From positions 1,178,001 to 1,242,000 of the forward strand of contig NZ_CP192600.1 of the NCBI RefSeq assembly GCF_050632395.1: a stretch of DNA of 64,000 nt. The letters are read 5' to 3'. The position numbers were made by a program, and so were the translations under genes. The notes below the pieces were generated by a model. The model ran no database searches. It saw only the letters and a list, made by a program, of their open reading frames with translations, and was not told where the DNA came from. This DNA is from JAUYQR01 sp050632395 (lineage in GTDB: Bacteria; Pseudomonadota; Alphaproteobacteria; Rhodobacterales; Rhodobacteraceae). Each line of letters starts with the position of its first letter. Within the stretch, counting starts at the first letter, position 1. Positions 1 to 8,443 of the stretch are shown here, piece after piece.

Positions 1-1
1 C

Positions 2-100
2 CTGAGGCAGCTTGAGGAAGAGAACGCCAAGCTGAAGCGCTTGGTGGCGGATGTCATGCTCGACAATGTCGTGCTCAAGGATCTGCTGGGAAAGCCCTGA
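2..100 (+). CDS. IS3-family transposase OrfA, C-terminal part (partial)
   Basis: The window opens inside the OrfA of an IS3-family element. The 32 visible residues include EEENAKLKRLVADVML and end in DLLGKP before a TGA stop, which is the usual leucine-zipper end of these DNA-binding OrfA proteins. OrfB follows in the -1 frame, as expected for programmed frameshifting. The N-terminal helix-turn-helix lies outside the window. A 43-bp hairpin repeat begins directly after the stop codon, so the normal orfA/orfB overlap is interrupted. Confidence 0.75.
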   Translation: MRQLEEENAKLKRLVADVMLDNVVLKDLLGKP

Positions 101-102
101 CG

Positions 103-145
103 TCGAGCCATTGTGCGCCATTGGTTCGAGCACAATGGCGAGGGA
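103..145. repeat. 43-bp hairpin repeat, copy A
   Basis: The segment contains arms CGCCATTG and CAATGGCG around a loop with GTTCGAGC. It sits between the orfA stop and the orfB coding region of the IS3 element. A nearly identical 44-bp copy lies at 61510-61553 inside a different IS3-family element, again in the orfA/orfB boundary zone. The differences are TG against AGG and one A/C change. The arm and loop resemble a tRNA T-arm, but no complete tRNA is present. Confidence 0.75.
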
Positions 146-1353
146 TGCAACGGCGGGACGCGGTGTTGCGGGCGTTGAAGGGTCATCCGATCTCTCAGCG
201 CCGGGCCTGCGTCTTGATCGGTGTCGATCCCAAGACCGTGCGGCGCGAGCATCCGCCCGATAATCCGGAGATCCGTCTGGAAATGAACAAGATCGCCGAG
301 AAGCGGCGTCGGTTTGGGTATCGGCGCATTGGTGTCATGCTGGAACGTGTGGGCATGGTGATGAACGAAAAGAAGCTTTACCGGATTTACCGGGAAGAGG
401 GCCTGTCGGTGCGTCGCCGCCGTGGCCGCAAACGGGCGCGCGGCAGCCGCACAGCGATGCCGGTCCCGCTGCGGCCGAACCAGCGCTGGTCCTTGGACTT
501 TCTGTCCGACACCTTCGGGGCCTGCCGGAAGTTCCGCATCCTGGCGGTCAACGACGATTGCTGCCGTGAAAACCTCGGCCTCATTGCAGACACCAGTATC
601 TCCGGGGCCCGGGTCGCGCGGGAACTGGATGCGTTGGTCAGGATCTACGGAAAACCGGCGTGTATTGTCTCTGACAATGGCACCGAGTTCACCAGCAAGG
701 CCATCCTCAAATGGGCGAAAGACAACAAGGTCGAATGGCACTACATTGATCCGGGCAAGCAGCAGCAGAATGGCTACATCAGGTCATTCAACGGCAGCCT
801 GCGCGACGAGTGCCTCAACGAGGAGATCTTCGACAGTCTGGCTGATGCTCGCCGCAAGCTGGCCCTGTGGCGATACGACTACAACCACATCAGCCCACAC
901 TCATCGCTGGGGAACCAGACCCCGGCAGACGCGCGCCGGGCGCTTGAGCAATCTGAGGGCAACGCGCCCGACGCGCTTGCCCAACCCGAAACCGACAACT
1001 ATCAACCCCAAGGACTCTCGTTATCAACGAGGCACGACCGGCGGGCAGGTCAGCCATCCAGCCGCGTTCGCCGCGGACCTTGTGCCAGTGTTGGCCGACA
1101 TCCGGGCGGCGGGGCACGCGTCGCTGAGATCCATCGCTGCGGAGTTGACCGCACGGGGAATCCGGACGCGGCAGGGCGGGAAGTGGGGCGTTGGAAATGT
1201 CAGGTGCCTGGTCACCGGGCGAGACGATCCCGTTCAATGAATTCAGTCAGGGAGCACCGCGCCGCCATATTGGCCAAAGTGGCGCGGCCTTCTCGCAACC
1301 TAATCCAAAGCCGGGATGATACGTGGAAAGGAAACCATTTCGCGTTCGTCTGA
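121..1353 (+). pseudogene. IS3-family transposase OrfB, catalytically dead, with foreign read-through tail
   Basis: This is a DDE integrase-type transposase. The HTH_21 region (GYRRIGVMLERVGMVMNEKK) and the rve core are recognisable up to about residue 302 (NYQPQGLSL). The first two catalytic aspartates are present in SLDFLSD and IVSDNGTEF. Exactly 35 residues after the second aspartate, where IS3 transposases carry glutamate (ESFNG), this protein has arginine (IRSFNG). The usual stop after QGLSL is also lost, and the frame runs on into an unrelated resolvase remnant until 1353. The first codons (MVRAQWRG) come from the inserted hairpin repeat. I expect no transposase activity. Confidence 0.75.
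1045..1240 (+). pseudogene. Serine resolvase/invertase C-terminal remnant
   Basis: In the +2 frame, the stretch from AAFAADLVPVLADIRAAG to TARGIRTRQGGKWGVGNV resembles the C-terminal DNA-binding tail of PinR/Tn3-type serine recombinases. It is clearly paralogous to the tail of the fragment at 3424-3822 (AAFAADL/EAFAADL, SLRSIAAEL/SLRAIAAEL, GGKWGVGNV/DGKWHVSNV). The catalytic serine domain is missing. The left side is joined directly to the truncated IS3 OrfB at about 1030, so an IS-mediated deletion probably removed the rest. Confidence 0.6.
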
Positions 1354-1463
1354 CAGCACTGAGGGAAGGCTTCGGCGAAATCAATTTCAGGGCGATGTAC
1401 GAATTGTTCGAGCAGGACCAGATCAACCGAGGCGAGATGAAGGCTGGCGACCCCGGATGAGCT

Positions 1464-2990
1464 TCAGCGGGCCGCCGCCAACGCGAGGCGAAGGCCGTCG
1501 AGCAGGTGTTCTGTATCGACGAGATGCTCATAATTGTAGCTGCGGCGGGCAACCGCCAGCGGATCTTGTCCCGGCATCTCGGCGGCAAATATCGCCAGGT
1601 GCGCCGCGGCCTCCGAGGCTCGCCCGGCCTTGGCGAGCGCGGCGGCGATCCACAGGCGGCGTCGGGTCGGGATTGGGTGAAGCTCGGCCAGAACCTGCAC
1701 CGCCTCGTCGTAGCGATGCATCATGTAGTGCGCCTCGGCGAGGTGGCCGATGACGTGGTGCTGAAGGCGCAGCGGATTGACGTCGCGCGCCCGGTCGAGC
1801 CAGGCCAGCGCCTCGGCCGGGCGGCCGCGAGTCAAGAGTAGCGTCGCCATGTCCATCATCGCATCTACGTTGGACGGGTTGAGCTTCAATGCCCGGGAGA
1901 TGTTGGCCTCGGCGGCCAACACGTCGCCGGTCATGGTCTGCATGTATCCGAGCATGCTGACGGTGACCGATTCGTTTGGTGACAGGGACACGGCGTGGCG
2001 GGCGTGGCCCATGGCACGCTCGATCACCTCCGGCGGGGCCATGCGATAGTCGTTGAGCATCATCTCGGCGAAGGCCAGCTGCGCCCAGGCCTCGGACAGG
2101 CCGGGGTCGGCCTCAATGGCGGCGAGGAGGTGGTGGCGCGCGGACTCCATCTCTTCGCGGCTAACCGGGCGCAGGGCGGCGCGCCCCCGTGCCAGGTGGC
2201 CGTAGGCGTCGAGGCTGGCGGTCGGCTGGCGCGTGGCCTGGTCCTCGACCTCGTGTTCGATCCCGGCCGCGAGGTGGGCAACGAGCCGGGGGGCAACGGC
2301 AGCCTCGACGCTGAGGAGCAACTCGCCCGAGCAGTCGAAGCTGTCGCTCCAGCGCAGGGAGCCATCGCGGCCGCCGATCAATGACAGGCGCAGGGCGAGC
2401 GTGCTGCCGCTGCCGCGGGCGGTGCCCTGGACGAGAAAATCGGCCCCGAGCCGAGCGGCGATGGCCTGCGGGTCGTTGCTTTCGGCTGCCGCGGCCTCTG
2501 CCGAGCCGCGCGCAAGGACAGTGAGCGCGTGGAACCTTGCCAGCGCTCCGGCAATGTCGTCAGCGAGCGCCGAGACCAGCGGGCGCACCTCCACCGGGAC
2601 GGCGGTGTCGGCGAAGGGCAGGACCGCCACGCGCACCGCCCCCGCGGTGGCCGGCGCCGGGGCCTGGGCGGGCGCGGCGGCGAGCAAGTAGCCGCGCCCG
2701 CGGATGGTCTTGAGGACCCGCCCGGCCTCGTCGCCCAGCGCTACTCGGATGTCGCGGATGGCCTGGGTCAGCGAATCCTCGGTGACGATCACGTCGGGCC
2801 AGATGGCGTCGAGCAGGTCGGATTTCGCCAGCACTTGTCCGCGATGGCGCGCGAGGTGGCAGAGGAGGGCGAAGGAGCGCGCGCGTAGCGGGACTAGGAT
2901 ACCGTGGCGGGTGAGTGTGCCTGCGGCGGGATCGAGCCGGGCGCCGAGCAGGTTCAGCGTGTCTTGCCGTTCCGCCACGCGTACTCCCAC
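1464..2990 (-). CDS. Winged-helix transcriptional regulator with TPR repeats (CadC/HilA-like)
   Basis: This is a 508-residue soluble protein. Residues about 12-105 form an OmpR/PhoB-type winged helix (PLRARSFALLCHLARHRGQV, then DSLTQAIRDIRVALGD and IRGRGYLLA). Residues about 118-250 match the adenylate-cyclase-like VAVLPFAD region found in such regulators. The C-terminal half is built of tetratricopeptide repeats (for example EADPGLSEAWAQLAFAEM and LNPSNVDAMMDMATLLL). No receiver domain or transmembrane helix is visible. It probably binds DNA with the N-terminus and senses a protein or small ligand through the TPR/toroid part. The target is unknown. It stands alone and points away from the DUF1127 gene. 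Confidence 0.75.
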   Translation of the reverse strand: MGVRVAERQDTLNLLGARLDPAAGTLTRHGILVPLRARSFALLCHLARHRGQVLAKSDLLDAIWPDVIVTEDSLTQAIRDIRVALGDEAGRVLKTIRGRGYLLAAAPAQAPAPATAGAVRVAVLPFADTAVPVEVRPLVSALADDIAGALARFHALTVLARGSAEAAAAESNDPQAIAARLGADFLVQGTARGSGSTLALRLSLIGGRDGSLRWSDSFDCSGELLLSVEAAVAPRLVAHLAAGIEHEVEDQATRQPTASLDAYGHLARGRAALRPVSREEMESARHHLLAAIEADPGLSEAWAQLAFAEMMLNDYRMAPPEVIERAMGHARHAVSLSPNESVTVSMLGYMQTMTGDVLAAEANISRALKLNPSNVDAMMDMATLLLTRGRPAEALAWLDRARDVNPLRLQHHVIGHLAEAHYMMHRYDEAVQVLAELHPIPTRRRLWIAAALAKAGRASEAAAHLAIFAAEMPGQDPLAVARRSYNYEHLVDTEHLLDGLRLALAAAR

Positions 2991-3030
2991 TCTTTCCCGA
3001 ATGAGTCATCACAGCAGCCGGCGCGGCCTG

Positions 3031-3261
3031 TCAAGTCCTGCGGCCAACCATCTCGATGCCCCGGGCGACGCCGATGCCGATGTCATTGAGCAGGTGGGGC
3101 GACAAGTCGGCCATGCGCTCGACCGCACGAACGAGTTCCCGTTCCTGTTTGCGCTCGGCGCGAAGAGTGCGACGGTCCGCCTGCGCGGCGGCGAAGCGGC
3201 GTACGAAGGCCCCGAGGGCGAAGGCCAGCGTGCGGGGCGTTTCGAAGGAGGTGTCGTTCAT
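3031..3261 (-). CDS. DUF1127 small protein
   Basis: This is a 76-residue protein starting at MNDTSFETP, with AGGAGA at a good distance upstream. A longer frame reaches 3330 but has no ribosome site. The C-terminus VERMADLSPHLLNDIGIGVA is the DUF1127 signature (arginine-rich small proteins common in Rhodobacterales and Rhizobiales, some of which affect RNA turnover and phosphate or carbon metabolism). The central part is basic (RRTLRAERKQERELVRA). A specific role cannot be assigned. Confidence 0.7.
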   Translation of the reverse strand: MNDTSFETPRTLAFALGAFVRRFAAAQADRRTLRAERKQERELVRAVERMADLSPHLLNDIGIGVARGIEMVGRRT

Positions 3262-3423
3262 GGCTTGGTCTCCTGTCCTTAGCCGGTCGGTCCGGCGATG
3301 ACCCACTATTGCCGGTCCGCGGGACGGCATCAGGAACGCCCGCTGAATTCGGGCTGATTCATTCTGAACGATCCGATTAGTCGGACCCAGATTGTTGGCT
3401 GACAGGCGCTGTCGGACATCAGG

Positions 3424-3822
3424 GTGCGGTTTGTGGCCGTGGGAATGCCGGAGGCGAACGACCTCAATGTCGGGATCATGGCGCTGGTGGCCCAGGCCGA
3501 GCGGGAGGCGATCACTCGGCGCACGACGGAGGTGCTTGCGGTCGCCAAGGCCTGCGGGGTGAAGCTGGGAAATCCGAACGATGCCGAATGCCTCAGGCGG
3601 GCGGGGAAAGGTGAGATAGCGTTGCGTGCTACGGTGTCCGCAAATGCCGAGGCGTTCGCGGCAGACCTCGCGGCGGTTGTCGATGACGTTAGGGTTACCG
3701 GCGCGGTGAGCCTACGCGCGATCGCAGCAGAACTCAGCCTTTGCGGCATCAGAATTCGAAGGGATGGCAAGTGGCACGTAAGCAATGTGAAGCGACTGCT
3801 GCGGAGGATTGGTGACAGCTAG
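3424..3822 (+). pseudogene. Serine recombinase (PinR/Tn3 resolvase-like), N-terminally truncated
   Basis: The frame encodes the second half of a serine resolvase: VRFVAVGMPEANDLNVGIM, then AQAEREAITRRTTE (the conserved end of the catalytic domain and E-helix), then the Hin-type HTH tail AVSLRAIAAELSLCGI. The N-terminal catalytic serine and YxRVS motif are missing. A stop codon at 3400-3402 lies directly upstream in frame, so the protein cannot be extended. It is paralogous to the remnant at 1045-1240. Translation from GTG 3424 is possible but the product would be inactive. Confidence 0.7.
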
Positions 3823-4606
3823 CAATGGCCTCGAAGAAGGCCAGCTCAGGACCCGCGCAGCCGCTTTCGCGGAATGGCGGCGCCTTTTCGCGGCCTGATT
3901 AAAAGCTGGGGTGGGGGTTACCGAGACTGGTTCGCATTGGTCTGACACCACCGCCAATTACATCTGAAATCAGTTTGTTATGTTCTTCGAAGGGTGAATT
4001 CCCCTGTGGCTCACGAATCTGCCGCACGCTGGACCCCGGTTTTGTTGGCGCATCGGCCGTGGCGCGCCCTGTTCTTCCAGATGCAATGCCCATGAAAAGT
4101 CGCTGCTTCGATCAAGTTCATCGCTACGGCGACTGACATGACCACTTGGTTGCACTGCCCGCTTCGCCAGGAATTGAGCGCTTTTTGCCCGTTGATCGGC
4201 GGCATGCTTTTGGCTGACGGACGCCCCATCTTGCCATCGCTTTCTCGTGCGAACAGCTTCCCTCGACGCAGAAGCAGGCATCATCCGGGCTGTGGATGGT
4301 CAGCAGTATCTACGCTGCATGTTCAAAGCGCAGAAGCTCTGCAGGCTCTAGCTTGCTGGCTGAGAGAGACCCGTGCCCCCGTTTCCTTCCGTTGCATCCG
4401 ATAGACAAACTTCGCGCGAGTGACCGCTTTGGCAGGCACCTGAAACGAACCTCGGGCGACCGCATGGAGTGCGTTTTCTGCATTCGTCGGCTGCAAACAT
4501 GTCACGTGACAACGCAGTCGTCCGGTCTGAAAGTCTTTGCACAGCCAATTTGCTGGGCCCCGACCACAGGGGCAGAAACCTTCAATACCTTTTTTGGGAG
4601 AACCGC
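3823..4606. other. 784-bp gene-poor stretch
   Basis: No convincing gene was found on either strand. Short frames here show no recognisable domain. The only clear local structure is a perfect 12-bp palindrome, TGTCACGTGACA, at 4500-4511. The region lies between a dead resolvase and a LysR regulator and is probably IS or transposon debris. Confidence 0.5.
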
Positions 4607-4927
4607 ATGTCCGTGAATATCGTGCCATTTGAGCCGTCGCCGGTAAGGCTCTCGTTCGCGCTTAATGTGTTCCTTTTCATTGCGTTGTCACTATCACTCC
4701 TGCCTCGCGAAAGTGCTGCGCTTGCGCGCAATTGCGTCCAGCCGTCGCCACTGGTCAATTCGGCTTTCCTGGCCCAGTCGGGAAAGATCAGACAAGAGGC
4801 GGCAGCTGGTGGTGTTCAGTTGCCGTCGAGCACGGCGCACAGGTCGGCGAGGGTGACGGCAACACTTGCCGATCAACCGGTCAGCTTTATCAGGTGCGTT
4901 CCGCGCACTGTCAGTCTCGGCGGGTGA
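4607..4927 (+). CDS. Hypothetical small protein with N-terminal hydrophobic segment (doubtful)
   Basis: This is a 106-residue frame with a plausible GGGAGA ribosome site before ATG. Residues 15-33 are hydrophobic (LSFALNVFLFIALSLSLL) and could be a signal anchor. No family is recognised. Its 3' end overlaps the end of the opposing LysR gene by 17 bp. It may be non-coding. Confidence 0.2.
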   Translation: MSVNIVPFEPSPVRLSFALNVFLFIALSLSLLPRESAALARNCVQPSPLVNSAFLAQSGKIRQEAAAGGVQLPSSTAHRSARVTATLADQPVSFIRCVPRTVSLGG

Positions 4928-5888
4928 AGCGGTCGAGCAGCACATCGCAGACATGTGCCAGAAAGGTTGCGGCGGCGACCGGGAGAGTCCGGCCTCTGAG
5001 ATAGCCGATGGAAAGCTGTCCCCCTTCCACGTCGCGCGTGTCGAGGGGGCGGTAGACCAGCCCCGGCGGTGGCGTCGGTGACAGGCTGATCGGGATGTGA
5101 AACGTCAGGACGTCCTCGTATTCCGCCAGACCGCGCAGGAATTCGAAGCTGTCGGCTTCGATGACGAGGTTGAGGCCGAACATTGCGCGCATCAGTGTCC
5201 GGTCCATGAGGAACCGTACGCCATAGTTTGATTGCGGCAGGGCCACGGGATATTGCGAACAGTCGCCCAGCCGGATCGTCTCTTTCGCGGCAAGGGGATG
5301 GGTTTCGCGCATCAGGCACCAGATCGGCTGGCACACGGACAGTTCGTTGTGGAACACGCTGAGATTGACGGGTTCCAGCACGATGGCGAGATCGGCCGAA
5401 TGGTCTTGCAGGGCGCTTTCGGCCATGCCCCGGTCACGCAGGTGAACGCTGAACGTGACGTCGGGGTGACTGCGCCTGAAGTCCGAAATCTGTTCGGGGA
5501 GGAAACGGGGAAGCAGCGCCTGACTGCAGGCGATCGAGACGTGCCCGCGCCGGAGACCGGAGAGGTTGTCGATCTGCGCCAGCAATTGTTCATGGCCCGA
5601 GAGTTGATGGCGCATGTGCTGAATGATGAGTTCGCCAGACGAGGAAAGCCTGAGCCCTTTCGGAAGCCGTTCAAAAATCTGGACGCCGTAATCATCCTCC
5701 ATCGCCAGCAGCCTGCGGTTCAGGGCTGTAGCGCTGATGTTCAGCAGTTCGGACGCTTTCCGGATCGAACCGGCACGGGCAATGGTGACGATATCCTTGA
5801 ACGGGGCGAGGTGGCGCACGGAGGCAATTCCATTTCTGTCGGTCGTCTGGACTGGCGAAGTATTCTGAGAGGCTTCGGAAGAACGCAT
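4911..5888 (-). CDS. LysR-family transcriptional regulator
   Basis: This is a 325-residue LysR regulator. The winged HTH occupies residues about 27-86 (GSIRKASELLNISATALNRR followed by YGVQIFERLPKGLRLSSSGE). The remaining part is the substrate-binding-type effector domain (GHVSIACSQALLPRFLPEQI). It is a paralogue of the LysR protein at 13446-14342: both share SIRKA, ATALNRR/ASALNRR, IFERLP and RRGHVS(V/I)ACSQAL. It lies 26 bp downstream of the cupin gene at the end of the urea-derivative operon and may be co-transcribed. No strong ribosome site precedes ATG 5888, so a start a few codons further in is possible. Confidence 0.85.
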   Translation of the reverse strand: MRSSEASQNTSPVQTTDRNGIASVRHLAPFKDIVTIARAGSIRKASELLNISATALNRRLLAMEDDYGVQIFERLPKGLRLSSSGELIIQHMRHQLSGHEQLLAQIDNLSGLRRGHVSIACSQALLPRFLPEQISDFRRSHPDVTFSVHLRDRGMAESALQDHSADLAIVLEPVNLSVFHNELSVCQPIWCLMRETHPLAAKETIRLGDCSQYPVALPQSNYGVRFLMDRTLMRAMFGLNLVIEADSFEFLRGLAEYEDVLTFHIPISLSPTPPPGLVYRPLDTRDVEGGQLSIGYLRGRTLPVAAATFLAHVCDVLLDRFTRRD

Positions 5889-5914
5889 TCAGCCGCGACG
5901 GGGAAGGAGGCCCG

Positions 5915-6253
5915 TCAGACGAATTCGACCGGCCGCTCCCACTGGATCAGGACCACGCATCCGGGATCGGACCAGACCCGATGCTCGGAGCCAGCCGGGT
6001 TGAAGATGATGGCGCCCGTGCCGTAGGTGCCAGCGTCGTCGCTTTGCGTGCCGGTCAGAACCAGGATGGTTTCCAGCCCGAGATGCCGGTGCCGCGGCAC
6101 GGACGCGCCGGGGGCGTAGCGAAGGAGTGCCACATCCGGGAAACCTTGCCCCTGCCAGAGGGGGCAGATCTCGACACCCTCGCGGAACGGCTTGAACGGC
6201 ATGTCTTCCCAGCCCTGCGGCAGCAGTGCGGCGATGCTTTTGGGCTCAGTCAT
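5915..6253 (-). CDS. Cupin domain protein (ChrR-like)
   Basis: This is a 112-residue single-domain cupin. The first motif is visible as PGASVPRHRHLGLETILVLT (metal-binding His-x-His and Glu) and the second as PAGSEHRVWSDPGCVVL. It is the last small gene of the operon carrying the cysteine hydrolases and BMP-type transporter, and its start overlaps the end of the upstream hydrolase by 8 bp, which suggests translational coupling. Cupins of this size act as small metalloenzymes or ligand-binding accessory proteins. The substrate here is unknown but is likely tied to the same nitrogen compound. Confidence 0.7.
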   Translation of the reverse strand: MTEPKSIAALLPQGWEDMPFKPFREGVEICPLWQGQGFPDVALLRYAPGASVPRHRHLGLETILVLTGTQSDDAGTYGTGAIIFNPAGSEHRVWSDPGCVVLIQWERPVEFV

Positions 6254-6911
6254 GCAGGGCTTCCAGAATTGTATCGGTGGGGGCGGCCCAGCCGACGATG
6301 CCGCCTTGGGCCACGATCATCTCGATGGCGGCCGCCTTGAAATCGGGAAAGTAGCTTTCGGTGGCGTCGGTCGCGAGCAGGGCGTCATAGCCGCGATCAT
6401 TGGCTTCGCGCATGGTGGTCTGGACGCAGACCTCGGTCGTGACCCCCGCAAAGACAAGTTTCCGGAGGCCAAGCCGTTGCAGATGCTGGCCGAAATCGGT
6501 GCCGTAGAACGCTCCCTTGCCGGGTTTGTCGATCACTAGTTCGCCGGGCAGGGGGGCCAACTCGGGGATGATGTCCGCCCCGGGTTCGCCGGCAATCAGG
6601 ATGCGGCCCATCGGCCCCGGGTCCCCGATGCGCAAGGCGGGATTGCCGCGGTCGCGTTTGGCGGGCGGCAGGTCCGACAGGTCGGGGCGGTGGCATTCGC
6701 GGGTGTGGATCACTGGCAGGCCTGCCGCGCGGAACCCCTCAATCAGGCGGCGGGTCGTCGGGATGATCGCCTGCAGCAGGCTGACATCATTGCCGAGCGA
6801 CGCGCCAAAGCCGCCCGGTTCGACGAAATCGCGCTGCATGTCGATGACGACAAGGCCAAGCGTGCCCCGGTCGAAGGCGAAGTCGAAGGGCCGGGCGTGG
6901 ATCACGGGCAT
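6246..6911 (-). CDS. Isochorismatase-family cysteine hydrolase (possible triuret/ureide amidohydrolase)
   Basis: This is a 221-residue cysteine hydrolase with an intact triad: Asp24 in VVIDMQRDF, Lys129 in VIDKPGKGAF and Cys162 in GVTTEVCVQTTMREANDRG. It is related to the biuret hydrolase encoded two genes upstream (shared HTRE-HRPDLSDLP, GDPGP, GEPG-DIIP, KPGKG-F) but diverges strongly elsewhere. Two paralogous hydrolases beside an allophanate hydrolase recall the described triuret hydrolase/biuret hydrolase pairs. That assignment is inference; another N-carbamoyl amide is possible. ATGA overlaps couple it to the ABC ATPase before it. Confidence 0.8.
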   Translation of the reverse strand: MPVIHARPFDFAFDRGTLGLVVIDMQRDFVEPGGFGASLGNDVSLLQAIIPTTRRLIEGFRAAGLPVIHTRECHRPDLSDLPPAKRDRGNPALRIGDPGPMGRILIAGEPGADIIPELAPLPGELVIDKPGKGAFYGTDFGQHLQRLGLRKLVFAGVTTEVCVQTTMREANDRGYDALLATDATESYFPDFKAAAIEMIVAQGGIVGWAAPTDTILEALHD

Positions 6912-8443
6912 CAGGCGTGTCCCGCCATGTAATGGCCGATCTCGGCCACGTTTGCCGTGGCGATGGGTGTCTCGTAGGCGATGTGCCCTTCGGACATCAC
7001 GATGATCCGATCGGAAAGTTCCATGATTTCATCAAGATCCTCACTGATCAGCAAGATGGCCACGCCCCGGTTCCGCGCCTCGACGAGCCGGTCGCGGATG
7101 GTGGCGACGGCGGCGAAATCCAGCCCGAAGCAGGGGTTCGACACGATCAGCACCTCGACGTCGCCGGTCAATTCGCGCGCAAGGACCGCGCGCTGCACGT
7201 TGCCGCCGGAGAGCGAGGAGATCCGCGCGGCCGGGCTGGAAGTCTTGACGTTGAAGGCGGAAATGAGGGCGGCGGCATTGCGGGCAATCGCGCCACTGTC
7301 TTTCCAGAAGGCAGGCCGTTCGCCGCCGTTTTCGTCAAAGCTGCGGAAGGCGAGGTTTTCAGCGACGCTCATCCGTGGCGCGCAGGCGTTTCGCAACGGT
7401 TCTTCCGGCAGATAGCGGACCTTGTGCTGCTTGGCTTCGGTCCGGGTGGCGGTGTAGGGCGCGCCGTTCAGGATGATCCTACCGCCGCTGAGGTGACGCT
7501 GGCCGGTCAGGATTTCCATCAGTTCCATCTGGCCGTTGCCGGACACCCCTGCCACGCCCAGTATTTCGCCTGACCGCAAGGAGACGCCGTCGATCGCAAT
7601 GGGCTTGAGGCCGGAGCGGTCCATCGCCCGCACGCCATCGAGTTGCAGCACGACCTTGCCGGACGTGGGCGCGCGCTGGCGTGTCGAGGGGCTTGGTGCC
7701 TCGCCCATCATCATGGCGGCCATGTCGGCAGGAGTCAGGTCGGCCACCCTGCCGCCGCCGACCCGCTTGCCTCGCCGCAACACGGTCAGGTCATCGGCAA
7801 AGGCGGTCACTTCGCGGAACTTGTGGGTGATCATCAGGACGGTCAACTCGCCCGCGCTGGTCAGGGCGCGGACATGGCCAAGCACTTCGTCCGCCTCGGC
7901 GGGGGTGAGGACGGAGGTCGGCTCGTCAAGGATCAGAAAGCGGTGGCCCAGATAAAGCTGCTTCAGGATTTCGAGCTTTTGCTTTTCCCCGGCGGCCAAC
8001 CGGTTGACGGGCTGGTCCAGCGGAACGGAAAACGGCATCCGCGCCAGAAACGCCTCAAGTGTGGCGCGTTCGCTTTTCCAGTTGATCACAGCGGGTGCAT
8101 CGGCGCGGCTGATCACGAGGTTTTCGGCTGCGGTCAGCGACGGGACCAGCGTGAAATGCTGGTAGACCATGCCGAGCCCGAGGCCCTGAGCCACCTTGGG
8201 ATCGGTCATCTCGACCTCGCGGCCGGCGACGAGGACGGTGCCAGAGGTCGCGCGGTAGAACCCCATGATCGCCTTCACGATGGTGGATTTGCCTGCGCCA
8301 TTCTCGCCCAGAAGGGCGTGGAAGGTGCCCGCCTCGATCTTGATCGACACGTCATCGAGCGCAGTGAAATCGCCAAAACGCATGGTCATGTTCAGCGCTT
8401 CGACGCTGAACGCGCCCTGCGGGGTCCGGTGTGGGCGCGTCAT
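6911..8443 (-). CDS. BMP-family ABC transporter ATP-binding protein (tandem ATPase)
   Basis: This is a 510-residue protein with two ABC cassettes, as in nucleoside/BMP-type importers. The first cassette has Walker A GENGAGKST and Walker B FLILDEPTSVL with the LAAGEKQKLEI signature. The second is degenerate at Walker A (GVSGNGQME) but has LSGGNVQRAVLAREL, typical of the family. It would energise the two permeases encoded at 10140-12169. Unusually, it is separated from them by formamidase and biuret hydrolase, all joined by ATGA overlaps, so transport and hydrolysis genes are interleaved in one transcript. Confidence 0.88.
   Translation of the reverse strand: MTRPHRTPQGAFSVEALNMTMRFGDFTALDDVSIKIEAGTFHALLGENGAGKSTIVKAIMGFYRATSGTVLVAGREVEMTDPKVAQGLGLGMVYQHFTLVPSLTAAENLVISRADAPAVINWKSERATLEAFLARMPFSVPLDQPVNRLAAGEKQKLEILKQLYLGHRFLILDEPTSVLTPAEADEVLGHVRALTSAGELTVLMITHKFREVTAFADDLTVLRRGKRVGGGRVADLTPADMAAMMMGEAPSPSTRQRAPTSGKVVLQLDGVRAMDRSGLKPIAIDGVSLRSGEILGVAGVSGNGQMELMEILTGQRHLSGGRIILNGAPYTATRTEAKQHKVRYLPEEPLRNACAPRMSVAENLAFRSFDENGGERPAFWKDSGAIARNAAALISAFNVKTSSPAARISSLSGGNVQRAVLARELTGDVEVLIVSNPCFGLDFAAVATIRDRLVEARNRGVAILLISEDLDEIMELSDRIIVMSEGHIAYETPIATANVAEIGHYMAGHA

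Noticed and set aside
103..145. Possible tRNA or tRNA fragment (GTTCGAGC loop)
   Set aside because: Only a T-arm-like hairpin is present; no D-arm, anticodon arm or CCA end was found on either side.
1258..1286. Hairpin CCGCGCC/GGCGCGG as terminator of the TPR regulator gene
   Set aside because: It lies about 180 bp past the stop with no U-tract, within resolvase/IS debris; not convincing.
4500..4511. TGTCACGTGACA palindrome as a regulatory site
   Set aside because: Perfect 12-bp palindrome, but it lies in gene-free debris far from any convincing start and is not repeated, so I do not call it an operator.
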